64,000 nucleotides of DNA from Acinetobacter sp. ANC 3781 (GCF_004331285.1 NZ_SJOH01000005.1:62001-126000); one strand, 5' to 3'; positions 1 through 9,100 are shown, counted from the stretch's first letter. Notes: a model not told the origin generated them from the letters alone. Numbers and translations: made by a program.

Positions 1-1
1 C

Positions 2-1591
2 CAGCAAAATGAAATAGCGCAACAGTTTTCAAATTTGCAGATTCAAATCAATTTTGAACAATCAGCTCATGATATTGAAAAACAGGCATTAGAAGCTTTA
101 ACTCAATTTAAAAATGCAAAACAAGCGAGTGAAGATCAATTAACAACACTCAATCAGACCCTGAAAGATCAACATCATTTAGCCCAGCACATTCAAAGTA
201 TTCAATATCAACTGAACAATGCAGAAAACTTGCAACAACACGTTCAGCATGTCGTCGCTTGTTTAAGTGATACTGAAAAACAAAAATGGACGACACAAAC
301 TACGGCTCAAGCAAAAGTCGTTTTATCGGCATTATCCAATCGTGCTCAACATCTGACCAGCTTAGATAAGGTCGCTAAAGATCAAGACAATCTTCATCAA
401 ACTTTAACTTTAGTTAGCACAAATCAGAACAACCTCCTAAAACTCATTTATGAATCGACCGAAGCACGTGATCAAGCCTATGCCAGAGGGCAACAAAATA
501 CTCAACTTGCCACTCAACTGATTCAACAGATGACTGATTTAACGGCAGTCAAACCGCATGAATGGTTAATTCAACATGATGAAGACCGCCAACAAAAACA
601 ACAGGCTTATCAGCAGCAAAAACAAAGTTTTGAACGATTGAGGATCGATTTTGAAAGACAGCAGAGTGATTTGAAGCAATTGATTTCTCGACAGGCTGAA
701 CACCAAAATATGATTAATCAGCTGAATGTTGAAATTGAAGACTGGTTGAAAGCTCATCAAGATTTTACAACCCAGGATTTGACCGACTTAGTACAGATCA
801 GTTCTGCGCAAGAGCAAGAGATCCGGTCTCAACTGCAAAATGCTGAACGCTTATTAAATGAAAGTGCATCGGCTTTAAAAACTTTACAAGAGCAACAGAC
901 GGCGCATCTCAGCCAGCAACCGAATATTGAGTTCAATGTCTTAGCACTGCAAATTGAAGACAATCTGGCAGCTTTAACTGCTCAATCTGAGGTCTTAGAT
1001 AAACTTAAAGTCGATCTTGCACGCCATCACGATAATCTTGATAAGCAGGCCAAATTTGCCGATCAGATTCAAAACATTCAGCAACAGGAACACCGCTGGG
1101 GCAAAATCTCCGGACTCATGGGGGATGCAAACGGTAAAAAATTCCGTGATTACGCTCAGCAATATAATCTGGACATTCTGGTTGAACATGCCAATCAGCA
1201 ACTTACCATGTTGTCGCAGCGTTATACCCTCAAACGTCTGGATCACTCATTAAGCCTTGCGATTGTCGATCATGATATGGATGGTGAAACCCGTTCAGTC
1301 TCCTCTCTTTCTGGCGGTGAATCCTTCCTGACTGCGCTAGCCTTGTCTTTGGCTATTGCCAATATGGCATCAGGTTCGATGAAAATCGAATCGCTGTTTA
1401 TTGATGAAGGTTTTGGAACTTTAGATGCATCTTCTTTGTATATGGTGATGAATGCATTGGATCAATTACAAAACCAAGGGCGTAAAGTGGTGCTGATTTC
1501 ACATATTCAGGAAATGCATGAGCGTATTCCGGTACAGATTCAGGTGAAACCGTTAGGTGCCGGTGCGAGTACCATTCAAGTGGTTGGGTAA
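2..1591 (+). CDS. sbcC: Nuclease SbcCD subunit C, C-terminal part (5' end outside window)
   Basis: ATPase subunit of the SbcCD (Mre11-Rad50 type) nuclease, which opens hairpins and trims DNA ends. The reading frame is open back to base 2, so the gene enters from the left; the TTG at 35 is not a real start. About 350 residues of Gln-rich coiled coil are followed by the ABC half-site: the signature LSGGES, Walker B LFIDEGFGTLD and the H-loop VLISH. No CxxC zinc hook is seen, so this looks like the part after the hook. sbcD would be expected upstream. A hairpin terminator follows at 1615. The family call is very secure. Confidence 0.95.
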   Translation, partial: QQNEIAQQFSNLQIQINFEQSAHDIEKQALEALTQFKNAKQASEDQLTTLNQTLKDQHHLAQHIQSIQYQLNNAENLQQHVQHVVACLSDTEKQKWTTQTTAQAKVVLSALSNRAQHLTSLDKVAKDQDNLHQTLTLVSTNQNNLLKLIYESTEARDQAYARGQQNTQLATQLIQQMTDLTAVKPHEWLIQHDEDRQQKQQAYQQQKQSFERLRIDFERQQSDLKQLISRQAEHQNMINQLNVEIEDWLKAHQDFTTQDLTDLVQISSAQEQEIRSQLQNAERLLNESASALKTLQEQQTAHLSQQPNIEFNVLALQIEDNLAALTAQSEVLDKLKVDLARHHDNLDKQAKFADQIQNIQQQEHRWGKISGLMGDANGKKFRDYAQQYNLDILVEHANQQLTMLSQRYTLKRLDHSLSLAIVDHDMDGETRSVSSLSGGESFLTALALSLAIANMASGSMKIESLFIDEGFGTLDASSLYMVMNALDQLQNQGRKVVLISHIQEMHERIPVQIQVKPLGAGASTIQVVG

Positions 1592-1611
1592 TTTTAAAAT
1601 CCGAAAATCAT

Positions 1612-1643
1612 AAAAAAGCCTAGAAAATGCACTAGGCTTTATT
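1612..1643. terminator. Bidirectional terminator between sbcC and thioesterase gene
   Basis: Perfect 9-bp stem AAAGCCTAG/CTAGGCTTT around a short loop, with an A tract on one side and a T-rich side on the other. It lies between two convergent genes and can serve both. Confidence 0.8.
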
Positions 1644-1653
1644 TGCAAAAAAA

Positions 1654-2451
1654 CTATGCCATGGGGCGCAAAGTCAGAATCTGTTCACTGCGCCCGAAGG
1701 GTCCGGAAAGATCATGCAACACTGAACTGGTTAGACCTATGCCATCATCTCCATATTGTTGTGTGGTTTCTAAGCCCAGCCACTGACCTTGCGGTAAACG
1801 GTGCATATGAATCTGTAAATCCAGATTAGGAAAGCCCCAGCTAAAGGGTGTTTCTAGACGTGGCACAATGCCATTGGCGGTATCGACCATCCCCATTAAG
1901 CGGACAAAATCACTGGTAGGTTCACCTTCAACCATATCATGTGGCGTTCGCAGCCAAACAATGCCCTTTCCAGCACGACGCTGATGACTTCGTGCTTCTA
2001 TCGACTGAATATATCCACCCGGCCACTGACGAATTCCTTCCCACACTGGCGCATTTTCAGGCGTATTTCCATGCGCATCTTCCAGGCCTTTTATCAACTG
2101 GCTATTTTGCGTCATCATGCGCCAGGTTCTTGCAACAACACACGTTTTACCCTGAGCCATCATTTCTGACTCAATCAGTTCAATGGTCTTGCCCGGGCGA
2201 ATTACTTTGGTGGTGATACTAAACTCTCCGGCAGGAATAAGACCTAAAATATCTAAACTGATCCGGCCAATGCGCATATCACTACGCGGTGCGAAAAGGT
2301 CCAATTCCGCACAGATAATTCCAGTCGCTGGTGCCATATGCTGCTCATGCTCATTCCATGCCCCTTGAGCCAGTATGGTTGAGCAATAATGCGCAGTGAC
2401 TTTTCCGGTGGTATCCGTATTTCGCCCGATCAGTTGATAATATGCCGTCAT
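1654..2451 (-). CDS. TesB-like acyl-CoA thioesterase family protein (double hotdog)
   Basis: Predicted 265-residue protein of the TesB-like thioesterase type (4HBT_3-like double hotdog), probably hydrolysing acyl-CoA in the cytoplasm. The N-terminal half has the hotdog pattern around LDLFAPRSD and ISLDILGLIPAGEF, and the second half holds FSWGFPNLDLQIHMHRLP and a terminal DLSGPFGRSEQILTL strand. GGGAAG lies about 5 bases before the ATG at 2451, which supports this start. It is a single-gene unit, convergent with sbcC. Substrate is unknown; the family assignment is by overall pattern, not by a catalytic signature. Confidence 0.75.
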   Translation of the reverse strand: MTAYYQLIGRNTDTTGKVTAHYCSTILAQGAWNEHEQHMAPATGIICAELDLFAPRSDMRIGRISLDILGLIPAGEFSITTKVIRPGKTIELIESEMMAQGKTCVVARTWRMMTQNSQLIKGLEDAHGNTPENAPVWEGIRQWPGGYIQSIEARSHQRRAGKGIVWLRTPHDMVEGEPTSDFVRLMGMVDTANGIVPRLETPFSWGFPNLDLQIHMHRLPQGQWLGLETTQQYGDDGIGLTSSVLHDLSGPFGRSEQILTLRPMA

Positions 2452-2612
2452 ACACTTCCCTATTTTCTTGGTCGAATAAATAATTCTTATCCAGATTATG
2501 TCCTTAGACAGTTCCTTTTGTACTCAACTTTAGTGGAAAGCTCAATTTTTAAAACAAAAACTGAACCCTAAAGTTCAGTTTTCAAAATAATCAAAATGGA
2601 TTTGAGTATTCG

Positions 2613-3299
2613 TTACTTGGAATAATCTCGCGCGCCGAACAATGCTGTTCCAACACGAACCATGGTTGAACCTGCTGCAACTGCTTCTACCATATCTCCA
2701 GACATGCCCATGCTTAAAGTATCCCAGTCTTCAGGATGTGCATGTTCTTTTTTAACGATGTCAAAAAACTGCTTCGCATTTGCAAAAGCTTGGCTATTGT
2801 GAAGTGCGGGAATCACCATCAAACCGCGTAATTTTAAATGAGGCAATTGGCTAATCTTTTGAACCAGTTCCGCCACTTCACTCGGCCGACAGCCGTCTTT
2901 GGTGTCCTGTGCATCAATATTCACTTGTAAACAAATATTCAGCGGCGCTTGAGCGGCTTCACGCTGACTGGATAACCGCTCGGCAATGATTAACCGATCC
3001 ACCCCATGAACCCATGCAAAATTTGCAGCCAGATGTTTGGTTTTATTGCGCTGTACATGGCCAATGAAATGCCACTCGATATCTAAATCATTTAAAGTTC
3101 CAATTTTCTCCAGCGCTTCTTGTAAGTAATTTTCTCCAAAGGCACGCTGCCCAGCTTGGTACATTTCACGTAGCGACTCACTTGGATGAGTCTTCGAAAC
3201 AGCCAGTAACTGTACGGTTTCCGGCTCACGCTGTGCTTGTTTACATGCATCCTGAATTTGCTGTAAAACTTTATTTCGTGACGCTTGAAGACTATTCAT
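2613..3299 (-). CDS. yggS: YggS/PROSC-family PLP homeostasis protein
   Basis: PLP-binding protein of the YggS/PLPBP family, which buffers free pyridoxal phosphate and affects amino-acid metabolism; it is not a racemase although it has that fold. Visible family motifs are LLAVSKTHP (PLP lysine), FGENYLQEALEK, WHFIGHVQRNK, LRGLMVIP, LSMGMSGDM and the C-terminal VRVGTALFGAR. The open frame extends to 3320, but the internal ATG at 3299 (Met-Asn-Ser-Leu) fits the family length better, giving 228 residues. It is divergent from pilT, the order also known in Pseudomonas. Confidence 0.93.
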   Translation of the reverse strand: MNSLQASRNKVLQQIQDACKQAQREPETVQLLAVSKTHPSESLREMYQAGQRAFGENYLQEALEKIGTLNDLDIEWHFIGHVQRNKTKHLAANFAWVHGVDRLIIAERLSSQREAAQAPLNICLQVNIDAQDTKDGCRPSEVAELVQKISQLPHLKLRGLMVIPALHNSQAFANAKQFFDIVKKEHAHPEDWDTLSMGMSGDMVEAVAAGSTMVRVGTALFGARDYSK

Positions 3300-3422
3300 T
3301 GACCAGATTCTCATTTTCATTCATATTTTTCGCTTTCCCCTTAAACTAACTGTTGGTTAAGCTCCAGGAAAGCCTTATTATTCTAACAAAATAAATAACA
3401 TTTAAATGATCTCGGGGAAATT

Positions 3423-4460
3423 ATGGACATCACTGAACTTTTAGCCTTTTCTGCTAAAAATGGGGCATCAGACTTACATTTATCAGCGGGTATGCCACCA
3501 CTCATCCGCGTCGATGGCGAAGTTCGTCGTATCAACTTACCCGCTTTAGAACATAAAGAAGTACACAAACTTGTGTATGACATCATGAACGATAAACAGC
3601 GTCGTGATTTTGAAGAAAAGTTAGAGACAGACTTTTCTTTTGAAGTGCCGGGTGTGGCGCGTTTCCGTGTCAATGCATTCAACCAGAACCGCGGTGCGGG
3701 TGCAGTCTTCCGTACCATTCCATCAAAAGTACTGACCATTGAAGACCTGGGCATGGGTCAAATCTTCAAAGATATTTGTAATTTCCCACGCGGGATTGTA
3801 CTGGTCACAGGTCCAACCGGTTCGGGTAAATCAACCACCCTTGCTGCGATGATCGACTATATTAATGATAACCGTTATGACCATATTTTAACGGTCGAAG
3901 ACCCGATCGAATTTGTACACGAATCGAAAAAATGTTTGATTAACCAACGTGAAGTACATCGTGACACGCATGGCTTTAACGAAGCACTACGTTCTGCCCT
4001 GCGTGAAGATCCTGACATTATTCTGGTCGGTGAGATGCGTGACCTTGAAACCATCCGTTTGGCATTGACTGCTGCCGAAACGGGTCACTTGGTTTTCGGT
4101 ACCCTACATACCACTTCTGCTGCCAAAACCATTGACCGTGTCATTGACGTATTCCCGGCAGAAGAAAAAGACATGGTTCGTGCCATGTTGTCGGAATCCT
4201 TACAAGCCGTGATTTCTCAAACATTATTGAAGAAAAATGGCGGTGGTCGTGTGGCGGCACATGAAATCATGATCGGTATTCCTGCCATCCGTAACCTGAT
4301 TCGTGAAAACAAAGTAGCGCAAATGTATTCAGCCATTCAAACTGGTGCCAACTACGGTATGACCACGCTTGATCAAAGCCTAAAAACGCTGGTCTCTAAA
4401 GGCGTTATTAGCCCGCAAACTGCCCGTACTATGGCGAAACAACCAGAATCATTCTTATAA
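3423..4460 (+). CDS. pilT: Type IV pilus retraction ATPase PilT
   Basis: Hexameric ATPase that depolymerises type IV pili and drives twitching motility and DNA uptake; it acts at the inner membrane. The 345-residue length is normal. An N-terminal PAS-like domain is followed by Walker A GPTGSGKST near residue 130, the Asp box VEDPIEF, Walker B DPDIILVGEMRD, the His box TGHLVFGTLHT and the PilT-specific AIRNLIRE near the C-terminus. GGGGAA lies just upstream of the ATG. pilU begins 25 bases downstream, so the two are one operon. Confidence 0.98.
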   Translation: MDITELLAFSAKNGASDLHLSAGMPPLIRVDGEVRRINLPALEHKEVHKLVYDIMNDKQRRDFEEKLETDFSFEVPGVARFRVNAFNQNRGAGAVFRTIPSKVLTIEDLGMGQIFKDICNFPRGIVLVTGPTGSGKSTTLAAMIDYINDNRYDHILTVEDPIEFVHESKKCLINQREVHRDTHGFNEALRSALREDPDIILVGEMRDLETIRLALTAAETGHLVFGTLHTTSAAKTIDRVIDVFPAEEKDMVRAMLSESLQAVISQTLLKKNGGGRVAAHEIMIGIPAIRNLIRENKVAQMYSAIQTGANYGMTTLDQSLKTLVSKGVISPQTARTMAKQPESFL

Positions 4461-4485
4461 GCTTAAACGGATTTGGGGCTAAGTT

Positions 4486-5607
4486 ATGGATTTTAACGAC
4501 TTACTGAATTTAATGATTCAACAGCAGGCATCCGACTTATTTATTACTGCCGATGTTGAACCATCGATGAAAATTAATGGTCAGATTGTTCCAATTGCGA
4601 AAACCAAACTGACCGGGGAAATTGTCGAGCAGCTTTTAAACTCGATTATGAGTGAGAAACAGCGTAAAGAATTTGCTGAAACCCGTGAATGCAACTTTGC
4701 TATCAGCAACCGTGACAAGACTGCCCGTTTCCGTGTCAGCGCATTTCAACAGCGTGATGAACCGGGCATGGTATTGCGTCGGATCGAAACCGTTATTCCG
4801 ACTATGGAACAGCTGAAGTTACCGCCTATTTTAAAAGAATTGGCCATGACCAAGCGCGGTATCATCATGTTCGTGGGTGCGACTGGTACAGGTAAATCGA
4901 CCTCTTTGGCTTCCATTATTGGCTATCGTAACCAGAACTCCAAAGGGCATATCATTACCATTGAAGACCCGATTGAATTTATTCATGAACACGCGGGCTG
5001 TATTATTACCCAACGTGAAGTCGGTATTGATACTGACTCTTTCGAAATTGCTTTAAAAAATACCTTGCGTCAGGCACCCGACGTTATTTTGATTGGTGAG
5101 ATCCGTTCGCGTGAAACCATGGACTATGCCATTGCCTTTGCCGAAACCGGTCACTTGGTATTTGCCACACTACACGCTAACAACGCCAACCAGGCCATTG
5201 ACAGGATTATTCACTTCTTTGATGCTGACCGTCATAATCAATTATTTATGGATTTGTCACTCAACTTAAGAGCCGTGATTGCGCAACAGCTTATTCCATC
5301 TGTTGATGGGCAGTCTCGTCGTGCAGCGATTGAAATTTTAATCAACTCGCCTTTAATTGCAGACATGATCCGTAAAGGTGATGTACATGAAATTAAAGAA
5401 TTGATGAAGCGTTCACGTGAACTGGGTATGCAAACTTTTGACCAGGCCCTGTTTGACTTGTATAAAGCCAAACAGATTACCTATAAAGATGCATTAAAAC
5501 ATGCTGACTCACCGAACGATCTACGTTTGCAAATCAAGCTATCCGAAGAAGGTGGGGATCGCTTATTGCATGCAAGCTCGAACATTACCTTCGATGGTCA
5601 GGCTTAA
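4486..5607 (+). CDS. pilU: PilT-dependent retraction ATPase PilU
   Basis: PilT paralogue that adds force to pilus retraction and works with PilT. It is 373 residues with Walker A GATGTGKST, Asp box IEDPIEF, Walker B APDVILIGEIRSRE and His box TGHLVFATLHANN. The longer, more acidic C-terminus separates it from PilT. GGGGCT precedes the ATG. Co-transcribed with pilT; a strong hairpin terminator follows 12 bases after the stop and is shared with the convergent fur gene. Confidence 0.97.
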   Translation: MDFNDLLNLMIQQQASDLFITADVEPSMKINGQIVPIAKTKLTGEIVEQLLNSIMSEKQRKEFAETRECNFAISNRDKTARFRVSAFQQRDEPGMVLRRIETVIPTMEQLKLPPILKELAMTKRGIIMFVGATGTGKSTSLASIIGYRNQNSKGHIITIEDPIEFIHEHAGCIITQREVGIDTDSFEIALKNTLRQAPDVILIGEIRSRETMDYAIAFAETGHLVFATLHANNANQAIDRIIHFFDADRHNQLFMDLSLNLRAVIAQQLIPSVDGQSRRAAIEILINSPLIADMIRKGDVHEIKELMKRSRELGMQTFDQALFDLYKAKQITYKDALKHADSPNDLRLQIKLSEEGGDRLLHASSNITFDGQA

Positions 5608-5611
5608 AAGC

Positions 5612-5648
5612 AAAAAAAACAGGCTTCATAGTAAGCCTGTTTTTTTTA
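5612..5648. terminator. Bidirectional terminator pilU/fur
   Basis: ACAGGCTT/AAGCCTGT stem with a 6-base loop, preceded by eight A and followed by eight T. It terminates pilTU rightward and fur leftward. Confidence 0.9.
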
Positions 5649-5668
5649 ACTGATTTCTTAAGTCAGTA

Positions 5669-6106
5669 TTATTTTTTACGTAAGGCGTCCTGACATTCTG
5701 GTGCATCACAGTAACCATATAGATTCAAAGAGTGACCTGTCAAAGTGAAACCATAGTTTTCAGCCACTTCATGTTGCTGATGTTCAATTACGTCATTAAT
5801 GAATTCAACGACTTTGTTACAATTTAGGCAAACAATATGATCATGGTGATCTTCTTGCATAATTTCAAAAACGGAATGATTGTTTTCGAAATGATGGCGC
5901 TGAATAATACCCGCAGCTTCAAACTGTGTTAACACGCGGTACACAGTTGCTAAACCGACATCTTCACCCTGTTCGAGTAAAGTTTTATAAATGTCTTCTG
6001 CGCTTAAATGATGTTGTCTTGAATTTTCTAATAATTCCAATATTTTTATTCGTGGAAGCGTAACTTTAAGTCCAGCTTTGCGTAAATCTTGATTTGAAAT
6101 AGGCAT
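5669..6106 (-). CDS. fur: Ferric uptake regulator Fur
   Basis: Iron-responsive transcriptional repressor, 145 residues, normal for Fur. The N-terminal winged helix contains GLKVTLPRIKIL and DVGLATVYRVLTQFE (recognition helix). The metal region has HHDHIVC..C (Cys93, Cys96) and a second pair at Cys133/Cys138. Divergent from bamE, as in Pseudomonas (fur-omlA). The 112-base gap must hold both promoters; I could not pick out a convincing Fur box there by eye, so autoregulation is possible but not shown. Confidence 0.97.
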   Translation of the reverse strand: MPISNQDLRKAGLKVTLPRIKILELLENSRQHHLSAEDIYKTLLEQGEDVGLATVYRVLTQFEAAGIIQRHHFENNHSVFEIMQEDHHDHIVCLNCNKVVEFINDVIEHQQHEVAENYGFTLTGHSLNLYGYCDAPECQDALRKK

Positions 6107-6218
6107 GTAAAAAGGTCTCTCAACAAATTTAAAGTTGGAATATGCAACAAAGTTTAGATGCAGTATGATCTATCGGTGGATCAAATGCATCATAATTAAT
6201 TTGGGATAGTGTAGCAAA

Positions 6219-6617
6219 ATGCAAAAAATCATGTTGACGTTGTTCGTCACTTCACTGCTCGCAGGCTGTTCGACCTTGGGCGTGTATAAAGTTGATATTC
6301 CGCAAGGGACACCATTAACTCAAGCACAAGCTTCAAAAATTCAGGTCGGTATGAGCCACCAACAAGTTCGCTTCTTGCTCGGTAGCCCTACAGTTTCAGA
6401 TCCAATGAATCCTTTACGTTGGGACTACATCTACGACTACACACCAGGAACATATGCTAAAAAAGCCAACATTCCTGCAGCTCACGGTCAACATTTAAGA
6501 ATCTATTTTGATCCAACAGGAACAGTACAAAAGATTGAAGGCTTGGAAACCATTCCAGAATCTCAACCCGGCTTACCAGGATCAAAAGAAGCGATTCTAA
6601 CTGCGCCCCCACTATAG
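6219..6617 (+). CDS. bamE: Outer membrane assembly lipoprotein BamE (OmlA/SmpA)
   Basis: Small lipoprotein of the BAM complex that inserts beta-barrel proteins in the outer membrane. The signal peptide ends in the lipobox LLAGC (Cys17). The mature part shows the BamE core: IQVGMSHQQVRFLLGSP, then a tryptophan-tyrosine strand RWDYIYDYTPG and LRIYFDPTGTVQKIEG. The 132-residue length fits. A GGGATAG sequence lies upstream of the ATG. Divergent from fur and followed by a strong terminator. Confidence 0.96.
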   Translation: MQKIMLTLFVTSLLAGCSTLGVYKVDIPQGTPLTQAQASKIQVGMSHQQVRFLLGSPTVSDPMNPLRWDYIYDYTPGTYAKKANIPAAHGQHLRIYFDPTGTVQKIEGLETIPESQPGLPGSKEAILTAPPL

Positions 6618-6633
6618 CCACTTTAAAATAAAA

Positions 6634-6660
6634 ATAAACCCCTCAATGAGGGGTTTTCTT
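6634..6660. terminator. Terminator bamE/rnfH
   Basis: AACCCCTC/GAGGGGTT stem with a 3-base loop and T-rich tail, placed between the convergent bamE and rnfH stop codons. Confidence 0.85.
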
Positions 6661-6661
6661 A

Positions 6662-6985
6662 TCACTTCAATTGTTTAAAGCGATTTCCACGACAATAAAG
6701 TCCAACCGGATTTTCTGCAGCACGTTTTCGACGAATATCTTTCGGATTAACCGTTAATGCACGATAAATCTCGACACGATCACCGACTTCCAAAATTTGA
6801 TTTGGATCTTGCAATCGCATCCCAAAAATCCCCAATGAAAGTGGTTCGGGTAACTGAATTTGTATCCGTATACCACTTTGCTCAATCGCATCTAGAGCGG
6901 TCATCCCTTGTCGAAAAGGCACAGCAAGATGAAACTGTTGATTCTGGGCTGCATATGCCACCCAAACCTGTTGTATCTTACTCAT
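6662..6985 (-). CDS. rnfH: RnfH-family ubiquitin-fold protein
   Basis: Member of the RnfH/UPF0125 beta-grasp family, often next to ratA, bamE or smpB; its function is not settled. Motifs: VWVAYAAQNQQFHLAVPF, MTALDAIEQSGI, LSLGIFGM and the family-typical VGDRVEIYRALTVNPKDIRRKRA. The open frame starts at 7063, but the ATG at 6985 shares one base with the stop of the upstream transporter gene (TAATG), implying translational coupling, and gives the usual length of 107 residues. Here the upstream neighbour is a membrane protein instead of ratA. Confidence 0.9.
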   Translation of the reverse strand: MSKIQQVWVAYAAQNQQFHLAVPFRQGMTALDAIEQSGIRIQIQLPEPLSLGIFGMRLQDPNQILEVGDRVEIYRALTVNPKDIRRKRAAENPVGLYCRGNRFKQLK

Positions 6986-8067
6986 TAGACCCATTGTCCA
7001 ATAATCGCTACTATTGCCAAGATAATCGATACAGGCAGCACCACACGTACTGCAATACGCCACAGGTTATAAAATAGCTCATTGCTAAAATTCATCGATT
7101 TACGTAAATGGCTAATTTTCATGACCCAACCAGCGAAAATGGCATAGATCAAGCAAATGATGAGACCCCAAAGCATAAGTAGCGTATTAAAAATTGGACT
7201 GATTGTAGGAATTGCCCAAACAAATACAGCAACTAAAATCACGAGCCATTGAATCGCGATATTCAATTGACGTTGTAATAATTGTTCACGTGCCATATTG
7301 AGCAAAAGTGCTGCCATACTGACTACAGCAACCACGAAGGCAAAACTTGGAATTTCAGTATTGGCAGCAAAGAAGCCAAAGGCAATCACTGCAAATAATT
7401 GTGCAATCCAAATAGGTAATGCAGTTTTGGTTGCAACATCTCGTTGCTTAATCATAGGCAAACTACTTTGCCAGTACAAACCCATACCCAAACCACTGGC
7501 AACAAGTGCCAATACGGTTGCACTGCCCCACTCACTAAATTCAACGGGTGTCACTTGCCAAGCAGGCAAAGCCGTTCCCATCACGTTCGCTAGAATTAAG
7601 GAAGCTAAAACTCCAACAACATTTAAGATGACAATAATTTTTCGCGGTGCAAATGAAAGTGTAATTGCAACAATCGCCAAGCCAACGAATAACAGATTCG
7701 GAGCAACCCCATTGAAGGCAAAATGCCCCAATAGCTGGCTGGCATTAGACAGCATGCCACCTGCCAAGAAAGGAATAAAGACCACGGCCAACCAACCGAC
7801 GATACGCCATTTCTGCGAGGCATCTGCATCACGCGTTAAACTGGACAATGCATTTAAGGCAGTGGTTTTTGAACGCTTCGCCAAAGCAATTTCTAAATAA
7901 CAGATCGGTAATGCCAAAATAAGCATGGTACCTAACCATAACAACCAGAAATCAAGTTGACGTTCAACTTGGATCCCGACAATCGGTGCCAATGTGGCAA
8001 TGATGATAAAAGATAAACAAAATGCCATCAGCGGCGATAGCCATCGTGACATAGCATTGTCCTGCAT
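6985..8067 (-). CDS. Divergent sodium:neurotransmitter-symporter (NSS)-like membrane protein
   Basis: Polytopic inner-membrane protein of 360 residues with about ten hydrophobic segments. The stretch LPICYLEIALAKRS, followed by WRIVGWLAVVF, resembles the TM2-TM3 region of bacterial NSS symporters (LeuT fold), and the last helix FYNLWRIAVRVVLPVSI resembles their C-terminal helix. However TM1 lacks the usual N-x-W-R-F-P sodium/substrate motif, and the protein is shorter than the 440-500 residues of normal members. Transport activity is therefore uncertain. AGGAA lies 8 bases before the ATG. Overlaps rnfH by one base. Confidence 0.65.
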   Translation of the reverse strand: MQDNAMSRWLSPLMAFCLSFIIIATLAPIVGIQVERQLDFWLLWLGTMLILALPICYLEIALAKRSKTTALNALSSLTRDADASQKWRIVGWLAVVFIPFLAGGMLSNASQLLGHFAFNGVAPNLLFVGLAIVAITLSFAPRKIIVILNVVGVLASLILANVMGTALPAWQVTPVEFSEWGSATVLALVASGLGMGLYWQSSLPMIKQRDVATKTALPIWIAQLFAVIAFGFFAANTEIPSFAFVVAVVSMAALLLNMAREQLLQRQLNIAIQWLVILVAVFVWAIPTISPIFNTLLMLWGLIICLIYAIFAGWVMKISHLRKSMNFSNELFYNLWRIAVRVVLPVSIILAIVAIIGQWV

Positions 8068-8119
8068 GATGCGTTCCTAAAAAAAGTCTTTCGCTATTTT
8101 GCCTTTGTCATGCGGGAAA

Positions 8120-8159
8120 ATCAAAAAGAAAAAGCAAACCATCATTATTGATGATTTGC
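8120..8159 (-). terminator. Terminator of bacteriohemerythrin gene
   Basis: Minus-strand stem GCAAATCATCA/TGATGGTTTGC (one G-T pair) with a 4-base loop, followed by a T-rich tract, 50 bases beyond the hemerythrin stop. Confidence 0.7.
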
Positions 8160-8208
8160 AGCGCAAGTTTATTGTGACTTGTAATTGTTATTATCTCGTT
8201 TATCTTTT

Positions 8209-8664
8209 TTATGAAAAGAAACGAGCAAACCAGTTTTTGCCTTTTTTCTGTTCTTTTTCTTTAATGATACCCATCATATTTTCTTTTACGGCACCGACAT
8301 AATCGGCATCATCGTGCTGAATATGATTAATCAGCCATTTTGAAAGCACTTCATGTAACTCACCTTCAATCGCTTGTCCCATTTCAAAACGGTCACGGTA
8401 AGATTCAATCTTTTTAATAAATAAATCATGGACACGTTTATGCGGTACACGATATTTATAACCGGCTTCTTCTTGCAAAGATTCTTCAAAAGTAAAATGC
8501 GACTGCGTATAATCAATAATATTTTCAAGAATCTGTTTAATACGAATACGATCCATATTACTTGAAATATCATCAATTTCATTAATATAATCCAGAATTC
8601 TTTTGTGTTGATCGTCAATCACATCGATACCAGTATTATATTCTGGAACCCATTTCATTTTCAT
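8209..8664 (-). CDS. Bacteriohemerythrin (single-domain O2-binding protein)
   Basis: Soluble di-iron oxygen-binding protein of 151 residues. All seven expected iron ligands are in place: His20 (DDQHK), His56 and Glu60 (HFTFE), His75 and His79 (HKRVH), and His114 with Asp119 (HIQHDD). A lysine-rich tail ends in NWFARFFS, which could touch a membrane or partner. Likely roles are oxygen storage, sensing or delivery; there is no fused signalling domain. It is a monocistronic gene with its own terminator and a very AT-rich upstream region. Confidence 0.92.
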   Translation of the reverse strand: MKMKWVPEYNTGIDVIDDQHKRILDYINEIDDISSNMDRIRIKQILENIIDYTQSHFTFEESLQEEAGYKYRVPHKRVHDLFIKKIESYRDRFEMGQAIEGELHEVLSKWLINHIQHDDADYVGAVKENMMGIIKEKEQKKGKNWFARFFS

Positions 8665-9100
8665 TACGACCGCCTATAAATATATACAATTCATCACGTA
8701 AATTTATAATATATTGATTTTAAACAAATAAAAATGAACTAAAACGGTTGGTTTTAATAAAAAAACTTAGTTTATTACTTAAGCACATGATATCTATTGT
8801 TTTTAAAGTTAATCCCAATCAAAAGGATAAAGTATTTTTTAACCAATTCTCTTTAATCAATCCTGTTTTAAGTGATATTTTATAAAGGGGAAAATCTATA
8901 AAAACAAAAGATTAAATATTATTTTAATAAAAAATCTTTTTATAGCACATAAAGATTTAAAAAAATGATATTTAAAACTCATCAAACCAAGTAGAAAATA
9001 CTATTATATTTATTGAAAACCAAATTTATAAATCAATAAAAAAATCTATACAGCTAGTTAAATCAACATCTCTATAGATTTAGAAATATTTAGCCATCAC
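8665..9100. other. Non-coding AT-rich stretch, 436 bases
   Basis: No convincing reading frame. It contains the terminator of the amidotransferase gene (8925-8960) and should contain the hemerythrin promoter. The extreme A/T content is the kind of sequence that H-NS, which is encoded in this window, prefers. Confidence 0.6.
8925..8960 (-). terminator. Terminator of glutamine amidotransferase gene
   Basis: AAATCTTT/AAAGATTT perfect 8-bp stem with an 11-12 base loop; on the minus strand it is followed by a run of T. The stem is all A-T except one pair, so strength is uncertain. Confidence 0.5.

Noticed and set aside
6107..6218. Fur box in the fur-bamE gap
   Set aside because: The AT-rich pieces there match the 19-base consensus too poorly to call by eye.
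7298..7900. 200-residue plus-strand frame opposite the NSS-like gene
   Set aside because: Shadow frame; the minus-strand protein has clear membrane helices and a ribosome site.
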